Below, piece by piece: positions 1 to 5,351 of a DNA stretch of 8,779 nt; position 1 is the stretch's first letter, and each line of letters begins with the position of its first letter. This DNA is from Evtepia sp. (GTDB lineage Bacteria; Bacillota; Clostridia; Oscillospirales; Oscillospiraceae), in assembly GCA_029256465.1 (NCBI GenBank), contig JAQSXW010000026.1, positions 1 through 8,779 on the forward strand, in the 5' to 3' direction. A model generated the notes under the pieces. The model searched no databases. It was not told the DNA's origin and worked only from the letters and a program-made list of their open reading frames with translations. Made by a program: the position numbers and the translations under genes.

Positions 1-96
1 TAATATCAATGTTGATGTGATAAACTTACCTTAAAAAGATCTGCGCCAAATATGAAAAACACACACCCTTATTGGGCATGAAGGAGATTATTCGGA

Positions 97-1092
97 ATGA
101 AAAAATTCAAATCCATGGTTGTAAGCGAGCATGAAAACAATACCTATACCATAGAAATTGTAGAGAAAGAAATTTCCAGTCTTCCTCAGGGAGAAGTATT
201 AATTAATGTGAAGTATTCTTCCATCAATTATAAAGATGCTCTTTCAGCAACCGGAAATAAAGGCGTAACAAGAAAGTACCCTCATACACCAGGAATTGAT
301 GCTGCCGGAATTGTTGCTGAAAGCACCAACGATCATTTTAAAGTTGGTGATTCAGTTCTGGTAACTGGTTATGATTTAGGTATGAACACACCAGGTGGCT
401 ACGGTCAATATATCAAGGTCCCTGCTAATTGGGTCGTGAAGCTACCTGAAAATCTTTCGCTGAGAGAGAGTATGATTTATGGGACCGCAGGTTTTACCGC
501 CGCTTTATCTGTATATAAGTTAATTGCTTCCGGCATAAGGCCATCTGATGGTGAAATATTAGTTACTGGTGCAACTGGTGGCGTTGGCAGTCTTGCCGTG
601 AGCATTTTGCATAAGCTTGGATACCATGTCATTGCCTCGACAGGTAAAAGCGATGCAAATGATCTATTGCTTGAAATTGGTGCAAAAGACATTATTCCAA
701 GAGAAGCACTTGATGATCAGTCTGGGAAGATCATGTTAAAAGAAAAATGGGCTGGAGTCATTGATACCGTAGGTGGAAACATTTTAGCAACTGCGCTTAA
801 ATCCACAAAATACGGCGGAAGTGTGACGACATGCGGCAATGTTGCTTCTGCAAAGCTTTTAACTACGGTGTATCCATTTATACTCAGAGGCATCTCCTTA
901 ATTGGAATTGACTCTGTTGAATGTGATATGGATTTAAGAATCAAGTTATGGAATCTCCTTTCCAATGAATGGAAGATTGATCGTTTAGATTCCAATGTTG
1001 AGGAAGTTACGTTGCATGAATTGGAATCAAAAATCCAATTGATTTTAAAAGGGAAATTAGTAGGAAGAACAATTGTAAATCTAGCTTCATAA
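97..1092 (+). CDS. YhdH/YhfP-type quinone oxidoreductase (AcuI-like, MDR superfamily)
   Basis: A complete 331-residue medium-chain dehydrogenase/reductase of the zinc-free YhdH/YhfP group, predicted cytosolic. The family includes AcuI, which reduces acryloyl-CoA with NADPH; the substrate here cannot be told from sequence. Visible motifs are SSINYKDAL (residues 41-49) and PGIDAAG (65-71) in the GroES-like N-terminal domain. The nucleotide-binding glycine-rich loop GATGGVGSLA (158-167) is followed by STGK (181-184), placed to bind the NADPH phosphate. The length is normal for the family. ATG at 97 follows AAGGAG at 81-86 with a 10-base gap. The gene is followed by a hairpin terminator and then the recombinase on the same strand. 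It looks AT-richer than the right half of the window, which fits cargo on a mobile element, but I have not measured this. Family assignment is firm; physiological role is unknown. Confidence 0.9.
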   Translation: MKKFKSMVVSEHENNTYTIEIVEKEISSLPQGEVLINVKYSSINYKDALSATGNKGVTRKYPHTPGIDAAGIVAESTNDHFKVGDSVLVTGYDLGMNTPGGYGQYIKVPANWVVKLPENLSLRESMIYGTAGFTAALSVYKLIASGIRPSDGEILVTGATGGVGSLAVSILHKLGYHVIASTGKSDANDLLLEIGAKDIIPREALDDQSGKIMLKEKWAGVIDTVGGNILATALKSTKYGGSVTTCGNVASAKLLTTVYPFILRGISLIGIDSVECDMDLRIKLWNLLSNEWKIDRLDSNVEEVTLHELESKIQLILKGKLVGRTIVNLAS

Positions 1093-1128
1093 GAATCAGC
1101 AAATACCAATAATGTTCCACATCGAATC

Positions 1129-1161
1129 AATGCCCTCTGGCCCATTGTCAGGGGGCATTTT
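1129..1161 (+). terminator. Intrinsic-terminator-like hairpin between the oxidoreductase and recombinase genes
   Basis: AATGCCCTCTG (1129-1139) pairs with CAGGGGGCATT (1149-1159), giving an 11-bp stem with one G-U pair and a 9-base loop. Only about four T residues follow (1158-1161), so termination may be leaky. The tail runs directly into the possible ATG at 1162 and the ribosome binding site of the recombinase. Some transcripts from the oxidoreductase promoter may therefore read into the recombinase. Confidence 0.65.
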
Positions 1162-1164
1162 ATG

Positions 1165-1171
1165 AAGAGGG
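1165..1171 (+). promoter_or_regulatory. Ribosome binding site that decides the recombinase start
   Basis: AAGAGGG lies 8 bases before ATG at 1180. The upstream in-frame ATG at 1162 sits in the tail of a terminator hairpin, and its only purine run is inside that hairpin stem. Position 1180 is therefore the better start. Confidence 0.55.
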
Positions 1172-1179
1172 ATCATTTT

Positions 1180-2799
1180 ATGGCTCAAAGTGAAAACCTA
1201 CCCCCAAGTGACCAGTACCTTATATACTTGAGAAAATCCCGAAAGGATCGCGATACCGAAAACGAAACGGGCATTACTGATACGCTACAACGCCACCGTG
1301 ATACCCTCCTTAGCATTGCTAAAAGCAATAGTTATGGTATTGCTCATATCTATGAGGAAGTTGTCAGTGGTGATACCATTGCAGAACGGCCCGAGATGCA
1401 GAAGCTACTCGCTGCAGTCGAGACAGGTATCTATACTGGGGTACTTGTCATGGAGGTTCCCCGTTTAGCTCGTGGCAACACCCGCGATCAGGGTATTGTG
1501 GCAGAGACCTTTCAGTATTCTGGCACTAAAATCATTACACCAGAAAGAATCTATGATCCTACCAATGAGTCCGATGAAGAATACTTCGAGTTTGGACTGT
1601 TTATGTCACGCCGGGAGTATAAGTCAATTAACCGCCGCCAACAACGTGGTCGTCTTGCTTCTCTAAATGAAGGCAAGTACATTGCAGGAACTGCCCCATT
1701 TGGATATGAGCGTGTCAAAATTCCAAAGCAAAAAGGTTGGACCCTTCAAATCGTTCCAGAAAGAGCGGAGATTGTTCGCCTAATCTTTGATCTTTATACG
1801 ATTGGGGAGATGCAAGAGGATGGCACTCGTCGAAAATACGGAGCTTATACCATTGCAAACTTATTAAATGAGCGCAAGGTTGCATCTCCCAGTGGAAAAC
1901 GCTGGTCATCCTCAGCGGTCAAAGGAATGCTGTCTAACCCAACGTATGCAGGGTATATCCGCTGGGGTTCCCGTCCCATAGAAAAGCGAATGCATGATGG
2001 CATCGTAATTGAAACACGTCCCCTAAAAAAGGATGCCAGACTACTTGATGGGTTACATGAACCTATTATCTCTCGAGAGATTTGGAAAGAATCCTGCGAT
2101 TTGCGAAAGTCCAGGTCACATACACCGGTTCCAGCTCACACGAAACTATCCAACCCTTTGGCTGGACTACTCTACTGCTCTGTATGCGGACACTCACTGG
2201 TAGGCTTACCCCAGCGGAAAGGTAGCAGAGAGTGGCTCCTGATCAAATGTCCCTCAGCGAAATGTCCCTCGGTTGGAGCTCCACTGCAAAAGATAGAAGC
2301 GGGATTAATGGAGGCTCTGCACACTTGGCTCGAAAACTATAGTACTGATTCTGCATCGTTTACAACACCTGAGCAGACCAACCTAGTTGTACACGAAAAG
2401 GAGCTTTCCCGTCTTTCCAATGAGTTGGCTACCATTAAAGCGCAGCAAAACACCCTCTATGATCTATTAGAACAGGGCATATATGATAAAGAATTATTTA
2501 GGGTACGATCCAGGGATTTGGCTGTTAGATCTTCCGAGATCAGCAATGCGATTTGCAAAACAGAAATGCGTATCAGCAATGAACGTATTGCCCAAGAGAA
2601 CCAGGAAACCCTCACCCCCAATGTTGAAAAAGTCCTTGACGCATATGACAGCTTAACCTCCCCTGCCGCAAAAAACAGCTTATTAAAAGAGGTACTGGAT
2701 AAGGTTATCTACTATAAGAGTATTGGCGGTCGGTGGGCAAAAAGTGATATGAAGCTATACCTTTTCCCCAAATTACAAACAATTGCTCATGACCGATAA
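1180..2799 (+). CDS. Large serine recombinase (site-specific integrase/excisionase)
   Basis: A complete 539-residue serine recombinase (545 if ATG 1162 is used). The N-terminal resolvase/invertase catalytic domain spans about residues 12-150. It contains YLRKSRKDRD with the predicted nucleophile Ser20 and catalytic Arg18, then EVPRLARGNTRDQG (about 93-106) and MSRREYKSINRRQQRGR (about 142-158), which leads from the catalytic domain to the DNA-binding domain. A Recombinase-family domain follows (about 165-275, including APFGYERV and SNPTYAGYIRWG). The zinc ribbon comes next, with Cys333, Cys336, Cys357 and Cys362, then a coiled-coil-like segment (about 405-475). These are the parts of LSR integrases that cut attP and attB with a two-base overlap and form a 5'-phosphoserine link. 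Directional excision would normally need a partner factor; none is visible. No key residue is missing and there is no frameshift. No clear promoter of its own is seen. The stop is about 15 bases from the hydrolase homology, so its 3' end probably lies inside one arm of the attachment site. Confidence 0.93.
   Translation: MAQSENLPPSDQYLIYLRKSRKDRDTENETGITDTLQRHRDTLLSIAKSNSYGIAHIYEEVVSGDTIAERPEMQKLLAAVETGIYTGVLVMEVPRLARGNTRDQGIVAETFQYSGTKIITPERIYDPTNESDEEYFEFGLFMSRREYKSINRRQQRGRLASLNEGKYIAGTAPFGYERVKIPKQKGWTLQIVPERAEIVRLIFDLYTIGEMQEDGTRRKYGAYTIANLLNERKVASPSGKRWSSSAVKGMLSNPTYAGYIRWGSRPIEKRMHDGIVIETRPLKKDARLLDGLHEPIISREIWKESCDLRKSRSHTPVPAHTKLSNPLAGLLYCSVCGHSLVGLPQRKGSREWLLIKCPSAKCPSVGAPLQKIEAGLMEALHTWLENYSTDSASFTTPEQTNLVVHEKELSRLSNELATIKAQQNTLYDLLEQGIYDKELFRVRSRDLAVRSSEISNAICKTEMRISNERIAQENQETLTPNVEKVLDAYDSLTSPAAKNSLLKEVLDKVIYYKSIGGRWAKSDMKLYLFPKLQTIAHDR
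2245..2270 (+). repeat. 15-base-period direct repeat inside the recombinase zinc ribbon
   Basis: AAATGTCCCTC occurs at 2245-2255 and again at 2260-2270, exactly 15 bases apart and in frame. It encodes KCPSAKCPSV, which supplies the second cysteine pair of the zinc ribbon. It looks like a small in-frame duplication, or strong constraint on two like-coded Lys-Cys-Pro-Ser units. Confidence 0.6.
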
Positions 2800-2803
2800 C
2801 TTG

Positions 2804-2828
2804 GGTGTCCTGATACATACGGTCCACC
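2804..2828. other. Candidate attachment junction (att site) of the recombinase element
   Basis: Hydrolase homology begins at ACATACGGTCCACC (2815-2828, encoding T-Y-G-P-P), and the three codons before it do not fit the family as I recall it. The region carries an imperfect dyad: GGTG at 2804-2807 and CACC at 2825-2828. Its centre, at about 2816, falls on the homology break. Serine-integrase sites are imperfect palindromes around a central dinucleotide, so the position fits. The outer match is only four bases per arm, and the exact core cannot be fixed without the other junction. Confidence 0.45.
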
Positions 2829-3243
2829 TATGGCTGTTGCCCCAATAGAACAGGTTCGTAAAGTGCTCACGTATGCGATTACGGAAATTCCACCAGAAAA
2901 AATATTAATGGGAATTCCAAACTACGGCTACGATTGGCGTCTCCCTTTTGTGCCTAAAGTTTCAAAAGCCATGAGCATCGGAAATCAGGATGCTGTTCAA
3001 ATTGCTGCATCTCATGGAAGTGAGATTCAATACAGTGAGAGCTCACAAGCTCCATTTTTTCATTATTTTGAAAATGGTTCTGAACACGTGGTCTGGTTTG
3101 AGGATGTGCGTAGTATTCAAGCAAAATACAAGTTGTTAGATGAGGTTAATCTTCTTGGTCCAGGATATTGGCATGTCATGCGTCCTTTTGCTCAAAACTG
3201 GGCTTTTCTCAGCACGCAATATAACATCAAAAAATATGTATAA
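2815..3243 (+). CDS. 3' fragment of a GH18 spore peptidoglycan hydrolase (SleL/YaaH-like), split by the element
   Basis: The reading frame (about 142 residues, first Met at 2830) matches the C-terminal third of SleL/YaaH/YdhD-type glycoside hydrolase family 18 proteins. In Bacillus, SleL is an N-acetylglucosaminidase acting on spore cortex fragments. Counting from Met 2830, visible marks are GPPMAVAPI at the N-terminal edge, GIPNYGYDW (28-36), VVWFED (87-92) and GYWHVMRPFAQNW (112-124). The upstream LysM repeats and the barrel strand with the catalytic DxDxE motif are absent, so the fragment cannot be an active enzyme alone. No ribosome binding site precedes Met 2830, which is an internal residue in relatives. 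The frame is open from the recombinase stop (2797-2799) to its own stop, with no frameshift or nonsense codon. It is either a recent remnant or the 3' segment of a gene rejoined on excision. Confidence 0.82.
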   Translation, partial: TYGPPMAVAPIEQVRKVLTYAITEIPPEKILMGIPNYGYDWRLPFVPKVSKAMSIGNQDAVQIAASHGSEIQYSESSQAPFFHYFENGSEHVVWFEDVRSIQAKYKLLDEVNLLGPGYWHVMRPFAQNWAFLSTQYNIKKYV

Positions 3244-3283
3244 GGTAGATTTTTCTTTTCTTCTTACTTTTTTCAAATAATAC

Positions 3284-3312
3284 TTGCAATTTTTCACTTG
3301 TTCTGGTATTAT
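3284..3312 (+). promoter_or_regulatory. Extended -10 promoter for rpmB
   Basis: TTGCAA (3284-3289) and TATTAT (3307-3312) are 17 bases apart, and TGG directly before the -10 makes the TGnTATTAT extended form. An overlapping TATAAT (3310-3315) is spaced less well from the -35. Transcription would start near 3319, leaving a leader of about 70 bases before rpmB. Confidence 0.65.
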
Positions 3313-3340
3313 AATTTTCGATGCTTTTTTGATCATCCAT

Positions 3341-3356
3341 CACCTTTATTAAGGTG
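3341..3356 (+). repeat. Leader hairpin upstream of rpmB
   Basis: CACCTT (3341-3346) and AAGGTG (3351-3356) form a perfect 6-bp stem with a TATT loop in the predicted rpmB leader, 14 bases before the ribosome binding site. No T-run follows, so it does not look like a terminator. It could stabilise the message or affect translation. I do not recognise it as a known ribosomal-protein leader. Confidence 0.45.
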
Positions 3357-3386
3357 TGAAATTTGCCAGCGAGGAGGTTCAAGCGA

Positions 3387-3575
3387 ATGGCTAAATGTGA
3401 TTTTTGCGATAAGGGCGTTGTATTTGGCATCCGGGTTTCCCATTCTCACCGCCGCTCCAATCGTCCCTGGAAGCCCAATGTAAAGAGGGTCAAGGCGATT
3501 GTTAACGGCACACCAAAGCACGTTTATGTGTGCACCCGTTGCCTCCGTTCGGGCAAAGTAACCCGCGCTGTTTAA
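3387..3575 (+). CDS. rpmB: Ribosomal protein bL28
   Basis: A complete 62-residue large-subunit protein starting MAKCDFC and ending GKVTRAV, with the family segments SHSHRRSNRPWKPN (about 18-31) and VYVCTRCLRSGK. Cys4, Cys7, Cys49 and Cys52 form the zinc-binding C4 (C+) version, in contrast to the zinc-free paralogues some bacteria induce under zinc limitation. ATG at 3387 is chosen over an upstream TTG at 3363 because GAGGAGG (3371-3377) lies 9 bases before it and the family starts at MAKC. It is monocistronic, with its own promoter upstream and a terminator right after the stop. It converges on gpsA. Confidence 0.97.
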   Translation: MAKCDFCDKGVVFGIRVSHSHRRSNRPWKPNVKRVKAIVNGTPKHVYVCTRCLRSGKVTRAV

Positions 3576-3588
3576 CAAAAGTTCTCAA

Positions 3589-3625
3589 AAACCGGTGTAA
3601 CGGAAGTTACATCGGTTTCTTCTTT
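3589..3625 (+). terminator. Intrinsic terminator of rpmB
   Basis: AAACCGGTGTAAC (3589-3601) pairs with GTTACATCGGTTT (3606-3618) through a 13-bp stem with one G-U pair and a GGAA tetraloop. A T-rich tail follows (3616-3625). Confidence 0.9.
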
Positions 3626-3637
3626 ATTGCGATGTAA

Positions 3638-3667
3638 AAGGCAGTACCGCATATGCAGTACTGCCTT
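3638..3667 (-). terminator. Terminator of the gpsA operon, possibly bidirectional
   Basis: AAGGCAGTAC (3638-3647) and GTACTGCCTT (3658-3667) form a perfect 10-bp stem around a 10-base loop. It starts five bases past the gpsA stop codon. Read on the plus strand it is followed by a strong T-run (3668-3674). Read on the minus strand it is followed by a shorter TTTT. It could therefore stop the gpsA operon and also back up the rpmB terminator. Confidence 0.8.
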
Positions 3668-3672
3668 CTTTT

Positions 3673-4674
3673 TTAAATCCAACTTTCTTCCATCTCATGA
3701 CCCTTTTTTCGCTTCATCAGTTCTTGTGTAACCGCACACATATCAGCATCTTCATACAATACTCGGTAAGCAGCTTCCGTGATTGGCATCTCTACTCCCA
3801 CCTTTTGCGCTAAGATCCGAGTAGAATCTACTGCAAAGTAACCTTCCACCACAGCACCGATCTCCAAAATGGCCTTATGAACTGGCATCCCTTTTCCCAT
3901 CAGAATACCCGCCCGATTATTGCGAGAATTCAAGGAGGTGCAAGTGACAATCAAATCTCCCATTCCGGCTAGACCTGCAAAGGTCTCCCGTTTCCCCCCC
4001 AAAGCCACGCCTAACCGTGCAATTTCGGTGAGGCCACGGGTCATAAGAAGCGCTTTCGTATTATCTCCAAATCCCATACCAGTACAAAAGCCAGCACACA
4101 ATGCCATCACATTTTTTAATGCCGCCCCCAGTTCCACCCCAACAACATCAGGAGAACTATAGACCCGGAACCGTTCACTCAGAAACAAATCCTGAACTCG
4201 TTCCGCAATAATTCTATCTTCGCAGGCAGAAACACAACCGGTTGGTACATGCCTTGAAACCTCCTCAGCATGGGTCGGCCCTGTCAATACTGCCACAGGC
4301 CAAGCATCTTTGGTTTCTTCCCGAATCACTTGGGATAAACGGAGTGACGTTTCCTTTTCAATCCCTTTTGCAACGGAAACCAAAATGGTTTTAGAACTCA
4401 AAAAACCTTTCATCTTTCGCGCTGTTTCCCGCACTGCAAAAGAAGGCGTCGCAACCACCACCACATCACAATCACGTACACAAGAGATGTCATTAGTTAA
4501 TTCCAACTGTTCTGGTAGCACAACTTCCGGCAGAAGCGGGTTTCCCCTCGTCGTTCTCAGAAGTGTTGCCTCCCCTTCCGTATGAGACCAGAGCGTAACT
4601 TGGTTTCCGTTTTCTAAGAGCAGAATGGCCAAAGCCGTGCCCCAGCCTCCACTTCCCAGCACTGTAACCTTCAC
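3673..4674 (-). CDS. gpsA: NAD(P)-dependent glycerol-3-phosphate dehydrogenase
   Basis: A complete 333-residue cytosolic enzyme that reduces dihydroxyacetone phosphate to sn-glycerol-3-phosphate, the backbone for phospholipids. The Rossmann loop GSGGWGTA is at residues 7-14, VAKGIE at 102-107 and GPTHAEE at 132-138. The catalytic Lys187 lies in ELGAALKNVMAL, GMGD is at 237-240 and SRNNR at 250-254. The C-terminal helical domain is complete. The start is GTG at 4674. Its first base overlaps the plsY stop as GTGA, so translation is probably coupled; the ribosome binding site is only a weak AGGT. Its product is the direct substrate of PlsY, the preceding gene. It is the last gene of the operon and is followed at once by a terminator. 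Confidence 0.97.
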   Translation of the reverse strand: MKVTVLGSGGWGTALAILLLENGNQVTLWSHTEGEATLLRTTRGNPLLPEVVLPEQLELTNDISCVRDCDVVVVATPSFAVRETARKMKGFLSSKTILVSVAKGIEKETSLRLSQVIREETKDAWPVAVLTGPTHAEEVSRHVPTGCVSACEDRIIAERVQDLFLSERFRVYSSPDVVGVELGAALKNVMALCAGFCTGMGFGDNTKALLMTRGLTEIARLGVALGGKRETFAGLAGMGDLIVTCTSLNSRNNRAGILMGKGMPVHKAILEIGAVVEGYFAVDSTRILAQKVGVEMPITEAAYRVLYEDADMCAVTQELMKRKKGHEMEESWI

Positions 4675-5348
4675 GACTTCACCTGCTTCTTTTTAAAGTA
4701 AAACTTCGTTTCCTTCCCATGCAAAAGGCGCAAGATATTTCCTCTATGCTGCCACAGAATCAAAGCGCAGATCATAAGGGCTACTAGAAAAACAGATGGG
4801 GAGCGGTAGACCAGAGCACTGGTAATGGGTAATATTACACTGGTACAGCAAGATGCCAATGAAACCAATCTGGTCAGAGCTACAATTAGAATAAAAATAG
4901 ACCAAGTCGCTAGTGCAATTCGCCAATCCAGCATGAGCACCAACGCTCCACCTGATAAGATTCCTTTTCCGCCCCGAAACTGAAACATAACCGGGAACAT
5001 ATGCCCCAAGGCACAGAACAATCCGGACCAATATCGCACAAACACAGGAACTTCTGGCAAGACAACAGAAAAAAGCACATTCCCCAAAAACACTGCAATC
5101 AGCATCTTGATGACATCGGCGGCAATGACAACCAGAGTCAGCTTTCCGCCAAATGTACGGTAAAAATTTGTGAGCCCAGCATTTCCGCTACCGTGATCCC
5201 GTACATCATCCTGTAAAATGTATTTAGAAACCACAACCGCTCCATTAAAGCAGCCTAAAAAGTATGCCTGAGCTGCCACCACAATTAACAGTAAGAAAAC
5301 CGGAATTATAGGTAGGCTCGCAAAGATAACCATGATTCCTTGTGCCAT
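4671..5348 (-). CDS. plsY: Acyl-phosphate:glycerol-3-phosphate acyltransferase PlsY
   Basis: A polytopic membrane enzyme (225 residues) that moves an acyl group from acyl-phosphate to glycerol-3-phosphate to make lysophosphatidate. The three family motifs are present: GSGNAG (53-58), GHMFPVMFQFRGGKG (115-129) and ILWQHRGNILRLLHGKE (197-213). Several hydrophobic segments separate them, and the tail is lysine-rich. It is somewhat longer than the usual size of about 200 residues because of an extra hydrophobic N-terminal stretch. The segment that commonly reads GSIP is GCFN here, a form I associate with Oscillospirales-type Clostridia (recollection, not checked). ATG at 5348 is preferred over GTG at 5351 because AGGAGG ends 8 bases before the ATG and only 5 before the GTG. 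It follows der with practically no gap and overlaps gpsA by 4 bases. Confidence 0.96.
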   Translation of the reverse strand: MAQGIMVIFASLPIIPVFLLLIVVAAQAYFLGCFNGAVVVSKYILQDDVRDHGSGNAGLTNFYRTFGGKLTLVVIAADVIKMLIAVFLGNVLFSVVLPEVPVFVRYWSGLFCALGHMFPVMFQFRGGKGILSGGALVLMLDWRIALATWSIFILIVALTRLVSLASCCTSVILPITSALVYRSPSVFLVALMICALILWQHRGNILRLLHGKETKFYFKKKQVKS

Positions 5349-5351
5349 CAC

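Larger units (their letters stand above)
1..2814 (+). mobile_element. Right end of a putative serine-recombinase integrative element, left end outside the window
   Basis: A large serine recombinase gene ends right where GH18 hydrolase homology starts in mid-protein. That is the usual layout of an integrated phage, skin-like element or integrative element: the integrase gene lies at one end, next to its attachment junction. The right boundary is put at the homology break near 2812-2816. The left boundary is not visible, because no 5' part of the hydrolase and no convincing second core copy occur in positions 1-1160. The quinone oxidoreductase is therefore probably cargo, but this is not certain. 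No phage structural, replication or conjugation genes are visible. An alternative is an old insertion followed by a deletion that removed the 5' part of the hydrolase and left the oxidoreductase as ordinary flanking DNA. Confidence 0.5.

Noticed and set aside
12..40. TTGATG (12-17) with AAAGAT (35-40) as a promoter for the oxidoreductase
   Set aside because: The -10 match is poor and there is no supporting extended motif. Positions 1-96 otherwise hold only the ribosome binding site, and no hydrolase 5' coding sequence in any plus-strand frame.
400..407. TACGGTCA in the oxidoreductase gene, sharing seven bases (TACGGTC) with the junction at 2818-2824, as a possible second attachment core
   Set aside because: It lies in a conserved coding segment (GGYGQY), no hydrolase sequence adjoins it, and a seven-base match is expected by chance.
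1162..1179. Recombinase start at ATG 1162
   Set aside because: The codon is in the tail of a terminator-like hairpin; ATG 1180 has AAGAGGG at proper spacing. It cannot be fully excluded.
2830..3243. A free-standing 137-residue gene starting at ATG 2830
   Set aside because: No ribosome binding site precedes it, homology to the GH18 family continues upstream of the Met, and the catalytic half of the barrel is missing. It is better described as a gene fragment.
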